Shown here one piece after another: positions 8,008-14,792 of a DNA stretch of 64,000 nucleotides. Source of the stretch: JACVRW01 sp963803245 (GTDB lineage: Bacteria; Actinomycetota; Thermoleophilia; Solirubrobacterales; Thermoleophilaceae). Location: contig CAWDLI010000003.1 of the NCBI GenBank assembly GCA_963803245.1, forward strand, positions 62,001 to 126,000, written 5' to 3'. The translations under genes were made by a program, and so were the position numbers. The notes under the pieces are model-generated. The model did not search any database. It saw only the letters and a program-made list of their open reading frames with translations, and was not told the DNA's origin. Each line of letters starts with the position of its first letter. Position 1 is the first letter of the stretch.

Positions 8008-8409
8008 ATGTCACGGGAGAACGTGGAGATCGTCCGGGGTGCCTTCTCGCTGCTGAGCATCCCGGGCGACCCCGACGCGATGATCGCCGCCAGTACCGAG
8101 GACTTCGAGATGCACCTCATCGGGGTGACCGGCGAGCCCGTCCACTACGCGGGGGCGAGCGGCATCCGGGACTTCTTCCGCGACGTGGCACAGAGCTGGG
8201 AGGCGTTCCGGTTCGAGGGCACCGACTTCCACGACCTCGGTGACCGCGTTCTCGTGCTTGGTGACGTGAGCGGCCGCGGTCGCGCCAGCGGAGCCGAGGT
8301 CGATGACCGGTGGGGCTGGATCGTCGCGCTGACCGACGGCAGGGCCGACAGCCTGCATGGATACCTCGACGAAGCTCAGGCCCTCGAGGCCGCCGGCCTT
8401 GACGAGTAG
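8008..8409 (+). CDS. SnoaL/NTF2-like protein (header MSRENVEIVR)
   Basis: The 133-residue protein has the cone-shaped NTF2/SnoaL fold signature: N-terminal helix, DPDAMIAAS linker, strand with FEMHLIG, helix GIRDFFRDVAQ, and strands ending LEAAGLDE. Family members are small ligand-binding or isomerase-like enzymes; none of the polyketide-cyclase catalytic residues can be confirmed here. It is the first of the MSQENVE-type genes in the window. The gene starts directly behind a GATACT box and its end overlaps or abuts the next membrane-protein gene. Function unknown. Confidence 0.8.
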   Translation: MSRENVEIVRGAFSLLSIPGDPDAMIAASTEDFEMHLIGVTGEPVHYAGASGIRDFFRDVAQSWEAFRFEGTDFHDLGDRVLVLGDVSGRGRASGAEVDDRWGWIVALTDGRADSLHGYLDEAQALEAAGLDE

Positions 8410-8416
8410 ACCCGAC

Positions 8417-8770
8417 GTGGAGCGGGTCCCGGTGTTCGTCGGCTGCGTGACGCTCGCCGCGGGTGCCGCGCTCCTCGTTGCGCCCGGGAGGCTCAGCGGC
8501 CCGCTCGGTCTCCACGGTCAGGAAACGGCCCTGCGCGCGATCGGCCTGTCCGACCTCGTGCTGGTCCCCGGCCTGCTGCGCGGGAGCCCGCGCTGGCCCT
8601 GGATGGCCGGCCGTGCCGCATTCAACGTCGCGCTCGCCGCCTACCTGCACGGAGTGGCGCCGCAGTCCGCATCGCCGCGCTCGCTGAAGACCGGAGCCGC
8701 GCTGTTCGTGGGCCTCACCGTCGTGGACGGCGCCACGGCCGTGGCTCTGCGCCGCGCCGAGTCCCCTTAG
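8417..8770 (+). CDS. Small integral membrane protein, about four TM helices
   Basis: From GTG 8417 the protein has 117 residues and three to four hydrophobic helices (VFVGCVTLAAGAALLVAPG; GLSDLVLVPGLL; a central small-residue helix; ALFVGLTVVDGATAVAL). The pattern P-x-RLSGPLGLHGQETALRAIG-x-DL resembles a group of actinobacterial membrane proteins of unknown function. A TTG at 8399 overlapping the previous gene's end is an alternative start. It sits between two SnoaL-like genes on the same strand, so it may be co-transcribed with them. Confidence 0.65.
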   Translation: MERVPVFVGCVTLAAGAALLVAPGRLSGPLGLHGQETALRAIGLSDLVLVPGLLRGSPRWPWMAGRAAFNVALAAYLHGVAPQSASPRSLKTGAALFVGLTVVDGATAVALRRAESP

Positions 8771-8803
8771 GGAGCGCTCTCCGCCCCCAACCGAGCCAGG
8801 CGG

Positions 8804-8809
8804 GATACT
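8804..8809 (+). promoter_or_regulatory. Conserved GATACT box, SnoaL header promoter copy 2
   Basis: GATACT followed by 8 nt and ATGCCGCAGGAGAACGTCG, identical in layout to the copy at 7994. Confidence 0.45.
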
Positions 8810-8817
8810 CGCGGGCG

Positions 8818-9384
8818 ATGCCGCAGGAGAACGTCGAGATCGTCCGCAAGCCGATCCGTGTGAATGAGGGACTGAGCCGCACCCTCGATGAGCGCATTGC
8901 TCTGCGCTTCCCGCGGCTAGCGGCCGCGAGCGCTCGCATGATCGCCAAGCTGCCGCCCGGTTCGCGTGTCCGCCAGGCGGTCGTGTGGCGAACCGTCCGG
9001 CTGGCGATGGAGGCCTACAACCGCCGCGATCTCGAGGCGGCGTCGATCGCCTTCCACCCCGACCTGGAGTACTACCCGTACCGGGAGTTCGTCGAGGCCG
9101 CACTCGCCGATCCGTGCTACTACGGACCGTCGGGCTACCGGAGGTACATAGAGGCCACCTATGACGTCTGGGGCGCCGACGTCCGCTTGGAGCCGACCGA
9201 GCTGATCGACCTTGGGGACCGGATGGTGCTGCTCGCGGATATGCCGATGCGGGCTCAGGCCAGCGGCGTTCCGCTGGCCCAGACGTACGCGACCGTTGCG
9301 ACGATCAAGCATGGCCGAGTGATCCGGCAGCGCGACTTCCTGCACCACAGTGAAGCCCTCGAAGCCGCGGGCCTCTCGGAGTAG
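8818..9384 (+). CDS. SnoaL/NTF2-like protein with N-terminal extension
   Basis: At 188 residues it is longer than its neighbours because about 60 residues (RKPIRVNEGLSRTLDER to QAVVWRTVRL) separate the header MPQENVEIV from the NTF2 domain proper, which begins AMEAYNRRDLEAASIAFHPD. The domain ends SEALEAAGLSE. The insert is predicted helical with a short hydrophobic stretch and may be a second domain or a linker. It heads a run of three SnoaL genes spaced 3 nt apart; its final TCG GAG codons place GGAG 6 nt before the next ATG. Function unknown. Confidence 0.8.
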   Translation: MPQENVEIVRKPIRVNEGLSRTLDERIALRFPRLAAASARMIAKLPPGSRVRQAVVWRTVRLAMEAYNRRDLEAASIAFHPDLEYYPYREFVEAALADPCYYGPSGYRRYIEATYDVWGADVRLEPTELIDLGDRMVLLADMPMRAQASGVPLAQTYATVATIKHGRVIRQRDFLHHSEALEAAGLSE

Positions 9385-9387
9385 GCG

Positions 9388-9762
9388 ATGTCGCGGGAGA
9401 ACGTGGAGATCGTCCGCAGATTCCTGAGCGCCGGCGTCGACGAGGCCCTGCCCGACGCCGATCCCGGCATCGTCTGGAACCCGATCGAGGAGCTGCCCTC
9501 CCAAGGACACGATGCGGTTCGGGCGAGCCTGGCCCATTGGAAAGCCGAATGGGACGACTACAGGCTGATGGCCGAGGAGTTCGTGGACATGGGCGACCGC
9601 GTCGTCGTGACGGTTCGCCTGGGAGGGCGCGGTCGCGGAAGCGGGGTTGAGATCGCCGCCCGCTTCTACGACGTCTACACGCTCCGCGACGGCAAGATAG
9701 TCCGCATGGACCAGTTCACAGAGCGTTCCGAAGCGCTCGAAGCCGCGGAGCCATCGGAGTAG
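9388..9762 (+). CDS. SnoaL/NTF2-like protein
   Basis: This 124-residue NTF2-like protein begins MSRENVEIVRRFLSAG and ends EALEAAEPSE. Typical fold landmarks are DADPGIVWNPIEE, HDAVRASLAHWK and GRGRGSGVEIAARFYDVYTLRDGK. It starts 3 nt after the previous stop and uses the GGAG in the upstream gene's end as ribosome site. It diverges strongly from the neighbours in the core while header and tail stay alike, so it is an old paralogue, not a recent duplicate. Function unknown. Confidence 0.8.
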   Translation: MSRENVEIVRRFLSAGVDEALPDADPGIVWNPIEELPSQGHDAVRASLAHWKAEWDDYRLMAEEFVDMGDRVVVTVRLGGRGRGSGVEIAARFYDVYTLRDGKIVRMDQFTERSEALEAAEPSE

Positions 9763-9765
9763 CTG

Positions 9766-10179
9766 GTGTCGCAGGAGAACGTGGACCTGTACCGCCGGGC
9801 GGCGCAGGCGTTCAACGACGGCGATCTCGACGCCCTGCTGGCGGTGATGGACCCCGACGTGGAGGCCTTCCCGCGACTCGCCCCGATCGAGGGCGGCTAC
9901 AGCGGCCTCGATGGGGTGCGCCGCTGGTATGAAAGCCTCAGCGCCGCCTTTCCCGACTTCCACTCCACGGTCGTGGAGGTTCGTGACCTCGGACACCTGA
10001 CGTTCGCGGAGCTGCGCAATCGCGGTCGCGGCGCGGGCAGCGACACTCCGTTCGAGCAGAGCTCATGGCATGTGGCCGAGTGGCGTGACGAGAAATGCGT
10101 GCGCTGGACGGTCTACGGAACTCGCGCCGAGGCCCTCTCAGCCGCGGGTCTGGTGGATCCGCCCGCGAGCCGGACCTAG
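9766..10179 (+). CDS. SnoaL/NTF2-like protein (GTG start)
   Basis: This 137-residue NTF2-like protein starts with GTG 3 nt after the previous stop and reads SQENVDLYRRAAQAFNDGDLDALLAVMDPDV, the classical SnoaL opening. DGVRRWYESLSAAFPDF and SWHVAEWRDEKCVRW follow. The family tail is extended (EALSAAGLVDPPASRT), which removes the GGAG ribosome site, and indeed no SnoaL gene follows directly. Function unknown. Confidence 0.8.
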   Translation: MSQENVDLYRRAAQAFNDGDLDALLAVMDPDVEAFPRLAPIEGGYSGLDGVRRWYESLSAAFPDFHSTVVEVRDLGHLTFAELRNRGRGAGSDTPFEQSSWHVAEWRDEKCVRWTVYGTRAEALSAAGLVDPPASRT

Positions 10180-10262
10180 CTGTCGCGTAGCGCCCGCCAC
10201 ACGATCAGTATGGCGCCGGCTGCCACAGCCAACGCGTAGAGCAGGAGCACCGGGGCTATCAA
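10176..10262 (-). CDS. Possible 28-residue single-TM peptide
   Basis: On the minus strand TTG 10262 opens a 28-codon frame reading IAPVLLLYALAVAAGAI then LIVWRALRDS and stop, a plausible single-pass helix with a basic end. AGGA lies 4 nt upstream of the TTG. It overlaps the SnoaL stop codon by a few nt. Evidence is only hydrophobic pattern plus a weak ribosome site, so it may be chance. Confidence 0.25.
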   Translation of the reverse strand: MIAPVLLLYALAVAAGAILIVWRALRDS

Positions 10263-10324
10263 GGATTCCTAACCAGTCAGGACGCACGGAGCGTACCCGG
10301 CCGTGCGATGCCGGCGCTACCCCC

Positions 10325-10360
10325 ACCCACTTCAACCTGCTGGCCATCGACGCCCAGTAG
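10325..10360 (+). pseudogene. C-terminal tail remnant of a surface-protein gene
   Basis: The last codons read THFNLLAIDAQ-stop. They match the end of the secreted protein at 58103-58693 (RFNLLVIDKG-stop) and two other isolated tails at 14047 and 18278. No matching upstream coding part is present, so this is a leftover of a deleted gene. Confidence 0.5.
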
Positions 10361-10369
10361 CCGAGGCGG

Positions 10370-10375
10370 GATACT
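10370..10375 (+). promoter_or_regulatory. Conserved GATACT box, SnoaL header promoter copy 3
   Basis: GATACT then 8 nt then ATG 10384; it begins 10 nt after the tail remnant's stop codon. Confidence 0.45.
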
Positions 10376-10383
10376 CGGCGGGT

Positions 10384-10788
10384 ATGTCCCAGACGAACGT
10401 GGAGCTGGTGCGCAGGGCGGTCGAGGCCTGGAACTCGGAGGGAGTCGAACCCCTGCTGGAGTTCTATCCCGAGGACGTGATCTGGTTTCCGTTTCCGGAT
10501 TCGCCCGACAGCGCCGACGGGTTCCGAGGCCACGACGGGATCCGTGAGGTGATGGCCGGCTGGAGTGACAGCTTCGACGAGTTCGCGGTCGCCACCACCG
10601 AGATCCGCGACTGTGGCGACAAGGTCGTCTGGCTGGGCGAGATCTCGGGCCGCATCAAGGGCTCCATAGTGCCGGTCCACCAGCCGATGGGCAGCGTCGC
10701 CTCGGACTTCCGCGGCGGCAAGATCGGCAAGGCCCGCTTCTTTCCCTCCTGGGAAGAGGCCCTTGAAGCCGCGGGGCTGTCGGGGTAG
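10384..10788 (+). CDS. SnoaL/NTF2-like protein
   Basis: This 134-residue protein begins MSQTNVELVRRAVEAWNSEG and ends EEALEAAGLSG, with GHDGIREVMAGWSDSFDEF in the middle and strand VVWLGEISGRIKG. It starts 8 nt behind a GATACT box and heads a four-gene SnoaL run (10384-11841) with 3-nt gaps. The core shows the NTF2 fold pattern. No function can be assigned. Confidence 0.8.
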   Translation: MSQTNVELVRRAVEAWNSEGVEPLLEFYPEDVIWFPFPDSPDSADGFRGHDGIREVMAGWSDSFDEFAVATTEIRDCGDKVVWLGEISGRIKGSIVPVHQPMGSVASDFRGGKIGKARFFPSWEEALEAAGLSG

Positions 10789-10791
10789 GCG

Positions 10792-11202
10792 ATGTCCCAG
10801 GAGAACGTGGAGACCGTCCAACGCGCCGTCGAGGCGTGGAATGCCGATGATCTGGACGCCTTCTTGGCGGAGCTCGATGCTGACGTCGAGTGGCACCCTG
10901 CGATCCAGCCGGGCCTCGAGGGAGGGGCAACCACCTACCGGGGTCGTGACGGCGCGCGAGAGATTTGGAGGCAGGACCGCGGCGAGGCGTGGGAACGCCT
11001 CACCAATCGGCCCCAGGAGTTCCGCGACCTCGGCGAGTCCGTCCTCGCGCTCGGTCACCTGGACCTGACCGCCCGGACGACCGGCATCGAGTTCAGCCAG
11101 GAGGTCGGCGAAGTCTTCGACCTGCGAGCGGGGAAGATCGTTCGCATCCGCGACTTTCTGACTCATGCGGAGGCCCTCGAAGCCGTGGGGCTGTCGGAGT
11201 AG
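10792..11202 (+). CDS. SnoaL/NTF2-like protein
   Basis: This 136-residue NTF2-like protein begins MSQENVETVQRAVEAWNADD and ends EALEAVGLSE. The mid-region DVEWHPAIQPGLEGGATTYRG and GREIWRQDRGEAW-like helix fit the fold. It sits 3 nt after the preceding stop; the GGG sequence of that gene's GLSG end gives a weaker ribosome site than GGAG elsewhere. Function unknown. Confidence 0.8.
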   Translation: MSQENVETVQRAVEAWNADDLDAFLAELDADVEWHPAIQPGLEGGATTYRGRDGAREIWRQDRGEAWERLTNRPQEFRDLGESVLALGHLDLTARTTGIEFSQEVGEVFDLRAGKIVRIRDFLTHAEALEAVGLSE

Positions 11203-11205
11203 GCG

Positions 11206-11604
11206 ATGTCGCAGGAGAACCTCGCGCGCGTCCGCGAGCAGTACGCCCGCTACAACGCGGGCGAGCGGGCTCCCGGCCGCTGGTTCTGGCACGAGGATGC
11301 CGAGTACCACACCGCCCGGGAGGATCCGGACCACGCCGCGCATCGGGGGATCGATGCGATCGGCAAGCTGTTCGCCAGCTGGCTCGAGGCCTACCCCGAC
11401 CTGAGACTCGAGATTCAGCAGGCCGAAGCACGCGGCGACAAGGTCTTCCTCTGGATTCGCTTCACGGGACAAGGAGCGGCGAGCGGAATCCCCCTCGAGA
11501 TGGAGTTGGCTCACGTCTGCACGCTCCGCGACGGCAAGGCGGCCAGCGTGATCGAGTACACGGACCGCAACGAAGCCCTCGAAGCCATGGGTCTCCCGGA
11601 GTAG
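11206..11604 (+). CDS. SnoaL/NTF2-like protein
   Basis: This 132-residue protein starts MSQENLARVREQYARYNAGE and ends NEALEAMGLPE. HRGIDAIGKLFASWLEAYPD and the strand VFLWIRFTGQGAASGIP are typical of the family. Third in a run with 3-nt gaps; TCGGAG at the end of the upstream gene is its likely ribosome site. Function unknown. Confidence 0.8.
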   Translation: MSQENLARVREQYARYNAGERAPGRWFWHEDAEYHTAREDPDHAAHRGIDAIGKLFASWLEAYPDLRLEIQQAEARGDKVFLWIRFTGQGAASGIPLEMELAHVCTLRDGKAASVIEYTDRNEALEAMGLPE

Positions 11605-11607
11605 GCG

Positions 11608-11841
11608 ATGTCGCAGGAGAACGTGGAGATCGTGCGCCGCGGCTACGAACTGTTCGCGGAGGTCGACCTCGAGGGCGTGGCTGCCTTTCCGGTTCGGATC
11701 TCGGGCCGCGGGAGAGCCAGCGGAGCGAAGCTGGAGACGCGTCTTACACACGTCTGGGTGTTCCGAAACGGCAAGGTCATCCGCGGCGAGGTCTACCAGA
11801 GCTCTTCAGAAGCGCTCGAAGCCGTGGGCCTGTCGGAGTAG
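11608..11841 (+). CDS. Internally deleted SnoaL-like protein (77 residues)
   Basis: Header MSQENVEIVRRGYELFAEVD and tail SEALEAVGLSE are intact, but only 77 residues remain against 124-137 in the neighbours. After DLEGVAAF the sequence jumps to PVRISGRGRASGAKLE, the strand that normally lies about 50-60 residues later, so the central helices and first strands are missing. The frame is preserved, so it may still be translated, but the remaining part cannot form a full NTF2 cone. Probably a decaying copy. Confidence 0.7.
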   Translation: MSQENVEIVRRGYELFAEVDLEGVAAFPVRISGRGRASGAKLETRLTHVWVFRNGKVIRGEVYQSSSEALEAVGLSE

Positions 11842-11858
11842 CGCCCTTACCCCTGGGG

Positions 11859-11888
11859 TTGCTCAGGCGCATCTGAGCGAAGTAGGGT
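11859..11888 (+). promoter_or_regulatory. Promoter TTGCTC-N18-TAGGGT of surface-protein gene
   Basis: -35 TTGCTC (11859-11864) and -10 TAGGGT (11883-11888), spacer 18. Near-identical promoters with 17-nt spacers stand at 58708-58736 (before a paralogue) and 14011-14039 (before a gene scar). Confidence 0.5.
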
Positions 11889-11981
11889 CGCTCCTACTGA
11901 CAGCCGGGGGCCACCCGTTGCCCTCTGGCCCACGGATGGGAGGGAGCGCCGGGCGCCTCCATGGACTCGAGGAGGACTCGC
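11889..11981 (+). promoter_or_regulatory. Conserved 5' leader of surface-protein gene
   Basis: From the predicted start site to the ATG this leader aligns with that of the paralogue at 58737-58825: shared blocks include ACTGACAGC, CCTCTGGCCCA, GAGCGCCGG and CGAGGAGGAC. Conservation extends well beyond the ribosome site (AGGAGG, 11971-11976 region) and may reflect recent duplication or a regulatory RNA. Confidence 0.4.
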
Positions 11982-12668
11982 ATGCTCCGCAAACTTCGTC
12001 CGCGCTCCGTCTACGACGTGTGCGCTGCCATGGCGCTGTTCGTGGCGCTTGGTGGCACCGCCTACGCCGTGAACACGGTCGGCAGCACCGACATCATCGA
12101 CGGCCAGGTCAAGTCGGTCGACATCGGCAACAACGAGATCCAGAGCGGTGACGTCAAGGACAACTCGATCAACACCTTCGACGTGCACAGCTTCCTAGGC
12201 GTGGACGTGGTCGATAACACGCTGACCGGCGCCGACATCAACGAGTCGACCCTCAACCTGCCACAGACTCCCACCACGGCCACGTTCGCAGGTCAGGGGA
12301 ACGTCCAGCTGGACAACAATGACCAATTCACGACCATCGTCACCAGGAATCTGCCCGCGGGTAGCTACGCCATCGCGGCGACGGCCAACATCCAGACGGC
12401 CAACACAGTCAATGTCGCCGAAGGCTCCTACGAGGCGTTCTGCGAGCTGCGCAATCACAGCGGCGCGTTCATCGGCGGCGGCCGCGATCGGCGACATAGC
12501 CCGTTCAATGCTCCGAGCACGATGTCGCTCTCGATGAACGGCGGCGTCCAGATCCCGGCAGGCGGCGGCCAGGTCGGCGTCCACTGCAAGTACGTGGACG
12601 GCACCACTTTCTCCAATACGTTGGGCGACGCCCAGATGATGATCATCCGGCTCGACGGGTTCTTCTAG
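11982..12668 (+). CDS. Secreted surface protein with degenerate pentapeptide-like repeats
   Basis: The 228-residue protein starts MLRKLRPRSVYDVCAAMALF and has a signal/TM segment ending GGTAYAVNTVG. Residues about 35-90 hold short repeats built on D-I-x-x-x-x-V and N-S-I-x-x-x-D-V (STDIIDGQVKSVDIGNNEIQ), a pattern of pentapeptide-like coils. The C-terminal half (from about 105) looks like a beta-sandwich (FTTIVTRNLPAGSYAIAAT). ATG 11982 was chosen for the AGGAGG ribosome site. A close paralogue lies at 58826. Probably exported; the binding partner is unknown. It has its own conserved promoter and leader. Confidence 0.75.
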   Translation: MLRKLRPRSVYDVCAAMALFVALGGTAYAVNTVGSTDIIDGQVKSVDIGNNEIQSGDVKDNSINTFDVHSFLGVDVVDNTLTGADINESTLNLPQTPTTATFAGQGNVQLDNNDQFTTIVTRNLPAGSYAIAATANIQTANTVNVAEGSYEAFCELRNHSGAFIGGGRDRRHSPFNAPSTMSLSMNGGVQIPAGGGQVGVHCKYVDGTTFSNTLGDAQMMIIRLDGFF

Positions 12669-12761
12669 ACCGGCGAGTCCCGCAGCACCGACGCGATCAA
12701 GCGAACAACCGACGGTCCCCCGCCTGCGCCCGGCCCCTAGCGACCAGGGTGCCCGGCGGGG

Positions 12762-12767
12762 GATACT
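12762..12767 (+). promoter_or_regulatory. Conserved GATACT box, SnoaL header promoter copy 4
   Basis: GATACT, 9-nt spacer cggcgggcg, ATG 12777. Confidence 0.45.
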
Positions 12768-12776
12768 CGGCGGGCG

Positions 12777-13184
12777 ATGTCGCAGGAGAACATGGAGATC
12801 GTGCGGCGGACCTGGGATGCGTGGGTCAGACGCGACATCGACGGCGTCACCGCAACGCACGACCGAGCAGCGGAGTGGGACACCTCGAGCTTCGAAGGAT
12901 GGCCGGAGGACGACGTCTACGTCGGGCACGCCGGCGTGCGCCGCTTCTTGGAGGCGTGGCTTGCGAGCTGGGAACGATTCGAAGCCGGGGCGGACGAGTA
13001 CCTCGTGGTCGATGGCGACCGCCTGCTGGTGCTGTGCTGGCAGCGGGCCTTCGGACAAGGCAGCCATGTCCCGGCCCCGATGGACTACGCGGCACTCTGC
13101 ACGCTCAAACGCGGCCTCGTCTGCCGCATCAAGTTCTACTCCGACCAGCAAGAGGCCCTCGTGGCCGTGGGGCTGTCGGAGTAG
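12777..13184 (+). CDS. SnoaL/NTF2-like protein
   Basis: This 135-residue NTF2-like protein begins MSQENMEIVRRTWDAWVRRD and ends EALVAVGLSE. GHAGVRRFLEAWLASWERF forms the usual second helix. It heads a run followed 3 nt later by another SnoaL gene. The core differs strongly from the other copies. Function unknown. Confidence 0.8.
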   Translation: MSQENMEIVRRTWDAWVRRDIDGVTATHDRAAEWDTSSFEGWPEDDVYVGHAGVRRFLEAWLASWERFEAGADEYLVVDGDRLLVLCWQRAFGQGSHVPAPMDYAALCTLKRGLVCRIKFYSDQQEALVAVGLSE

Positions 13185-13187
13185 GCG

Positions 13188-13583
13188 ATGTCGCAGGAGA
13201 ACATGCGGGTGTTCGAGAAGGCCATGCTCGCCGCGAGCCGCGGTGACATAGAGGCCTTCCTGCGGCACGTGGACGAGGACATCGTCTGGATAGCGGCACG
13301 AAGTGCCGTGGAGGGCGCCTACCACGGCCACGACGGCCTTCGAAAGTTCTTCGCCGACAACGACGAGAGCTTTGACGTGTTCGAGCCCGACTTCCGGGAG
13401 GTGCGCGACCTCGGGGATCGGATCCTGGCCGTTGGCTCGATCCATATCCGGGCGCGAGGGAGCACCGTGGAGACGGACATTCCCGTCGCCGGCATCTTCA
13501 CGTTCAGGCGCGGAAAACTTCTCAGGTGGGAGGACTTCCGCGAGCGCCGTCTGGCCCTCGAGGCCGTGGGGCTGTCGGAGTAG
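13188..13583 (+). CDS. SnoaL/NTF2-like protein
   Basis: This 131-residue protein begins MSQENMRVFEKAMLAASRGD and ends LALEAVGLSE. GHDGLRKFFADNDESFDVF and RVRDLGDRI-like strands fit the family. Start lies 3 nt after the preceding stop, using its GGAG. Its own end is followed, again after 3 nt, by a vestigial header (13587). Function unknown. Confidence 0.8.
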   Translation: MSQENMRVFEKAMLAASRGDIEAFLRHVDEDIVWIAARSAVEGAYHGHDGLRKFFADNDESFDVFEPDFREVRDLGDRILAVGSIHIRARGSTVETDIPVAGIFTFRRGKLLRWEDFRERRLALEAVGLSE

Positions 13584-13586
13584 CCG

Positions 13587-13661
13587 ATGTCGCAGGAGAA
13601 CGTGTGGCAGGCGGGAGTCGCAACGGTTACGCTCGCGCCGAACCCAATCGAGGAGAGACTC
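13587..13661 (+). other. Vestigial SnoaL header fused in frame to an unrelated gene
   Basis: ATG TCG CAG GAG AAC GTG stands 3 nt after a SnoaL stop exactly as at real junctions, but the following codons (WQAGVATVTLAPNPIEERL) are not SnoaL-like and run in frame into the next gene's ATG at 13662. It looks like a recombination scar. Confidence 0.5.
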
Positions 13662-14003
13662 ATGCCAGCTGTGGGCTTTGTCGTCCCGGTTCTGCCTGGC
13701 AAGGAGCAGGCCGACCTTGACTGGATGAAAGAGATGACCGGTCCTCGCCGCGAGGACTACGAGTCGTCGTGGAAGGAGCTCGGAGTCACCCGGCACTCGG
13801 TCTGGCATCAGCAGACGCCTGACGGCATGGTCGCGGTCGTGTACATGGAAGCTGACGACATCGGGCGGGCTATGGAGGGGGTCGCGTCGTCGGACGATCC
13901 GTTCCACCAATGGTTTCGGGAGCGCGTCCAGGACGTGCACGGGATCGACCTGCAGTCGGGGCCGCCGCCGCAGTCGCAACAGATCCACGAGCACAGCTTC
14001 TAA
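13662..14003 (+). CDS. DUF6176-like small protein
   Basis: From ATG 13662 the protein has 113 residues: AVGFVVPVLPGKEQADLDWM, then REDYESSWKELGVTRHSVWHQQ, TPDGMVAVVYMEADDIGRAM and a C-terminal WFRERVQDVHGIDL. From memory this fits the DUF6176 family, compact alpha-beta-barrel-like proteins of unknown function. AGGAGAG upstream of 13662 is a strong ribosome site, so this start is preferred over ATG 13587, which would add 25 residues beginning with a SnoaL header. The gene is embedded in the SnoaL array but is not a SnoaL protein. Confidence 0.65.
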   Translation: MPAVGFVVPVLPGKEQADLDWMKEMTGPRREDYESSWKELGVTRHSVWHQQTPDGMVAVVYMEADDIGRAMEGVASSDDPFHQWFRERVQDVHGIDLQSGPPPQSQQIHEHSF

Positions 14004-14010
14004 CCCCTCG

Positions 14011-14079
14011 TTGCCCGCCGGGCCGGGGCGGGGTAGGGTCGGCTGGAGGTTCAACCTGCTCGTGATCGAGGCCCAGTAG
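14011..14079 (+). pseudogene. Promoter-plus-tail scar of a deleted surface-protein gene
   Basis: TTGCCC-N17-TAGGGT (14011-14039) copies the promoter of the surface-protein genes at 11859 and 58708. TAGGGTCGGCTG is identical to 58731-58742, but 7 nt after the -10 box the sequence switches to RFNLLVIEAQ-stop (14047-14079), the tail of such a gene. The whole leader and body are missing. Confidence 0.55.
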
Positions 14080-14088
14080 GCGAGTCGG

Positions 14089-14094
14089 GATACT
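14089..14094 (+). promoter_or_regulatory. Conserved GATACT box, SnoaL header promoter copy 5
   Basis: GATACT, 9 nt, ATG 14104. Confidence 0.45.
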
Positions 14095-14103
14095 CGGGGG
14101 GCG

Positions 14104-14499
14104 ATGTCGCAGGAGAACGTCGCCACTGCCCGCGCCTTCGTGGAGGCGTACAACCGTGAAGACTTCGAGGCCGCGCTCGCGCACGGGGCTCCGGAATTGG
14201 TGCTCGACTTCTCGCGGGCCCTCGGTCCCTATCGGGGCGTCTACCCGCGCGAGCAGATTCGGGGCTTCCTCGAGGAGCTGAACGCCACCTTCGAGTCCGT
14301 TCGCTTCGAGCCGCAGGACTTCATCGATGCGGGTGACTGCGTGGTCATGCCCATGACCATCCACTTCCACGGCAGGGACGGAATCAACGTGAAGGCCAAC
14401 ACGACCAACCTGTGGGTGTTCCGTGACGGTGCGATTGAACGCATCGTCCTCTACCAACAGCTGCAGGAGGCCCTCGAGGCCGTGGGCCTGTCGGAGTAG
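14104..14499 (+). CDS. SnoaL/NTF2-like protein
   Basis: This 131-residue NTF2-like protein begins MSQENVATARAFVEAYNRED and ends EALEAVGLSE. LVLDFSRALGPYRGVYPRE and the helix EQIRGFLEELNATFESV fit the fold, as does DCVVMPMTIHFHGRDGINV. It stands alone behind its own GATACT box. Function unknown. Confidence 0.8.
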   Translation: MSQENVATARAFVEAYNREDFEAALAHGAPELVLDFSRALGPYRGVYPREQIRGFLEELNATFESVRFEPQDFIDAGDCVVMPMTIHFHGRDGINVKANTTNLWVFRDGAIERIVLYQQLQEALEAVGLSE

Positions 14500-14534
14500 C
14501 CCACTAACAGTCATGCTGCAACCGAGGTCTGTGG

Positions 14535-14657
14535 ATGAGCTGGTGGGACAAGACTCCGTGGGCTGACCGCGACCGGCCTGGTATTCAGATGCTCTGGGCC
14601 AGCGTCCTCGTCTCGGCCGGGGTGATCGTCTTCCTCCTGGTGGACACGGTCCTCTAG
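14535..14657 (+). CDS. 40-residue single-TM micro-protein (WADRDR family)
   Basis: ATG 14535 follows GAGG at ribosome-site distance. The product is MSWWDKTPWADRDRPGIQ followed by one hydrophobic helix (WASVLVSAGVIVFLLV) and a short end. It is a paralogue of the minus-strand micro-protein at 16847-16972, which shares the WW-x3-PWADRDR-x-G-x-Q motif, helix position and length. The conserved polar head in two independent copies makes it very likely a real gene. Role unknown; a membrane-anchored partner or stress peptide is possible. Confidence 0.6.
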   Translation: MSWWDKTPWADRDRPGIQMLWASVLVSAGVIVFLLVDTVL

Positions 14658-14792
14658 AACGCCTAGGGCCCAGGTCACCATCGCTCCAAAGGGCCGTCGG
14701 CTCAGAGACGGTCAGCTTCCTCATTGGTGATGGCGTGCGTGTGAAGTTGGGGCGGATATGGTGCGGTGCGCGCGTTCGGTGCGCCGCCGCCG

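Noticed and set aside
8008..14499. Polyketide biosynthesis cluster because of SnoaL-like genes
   Set aside because: No ketosynthase, acyl carrier protein, oxygenase or glycosyl genes nearby; the SnoaL fold is used for many other roles.
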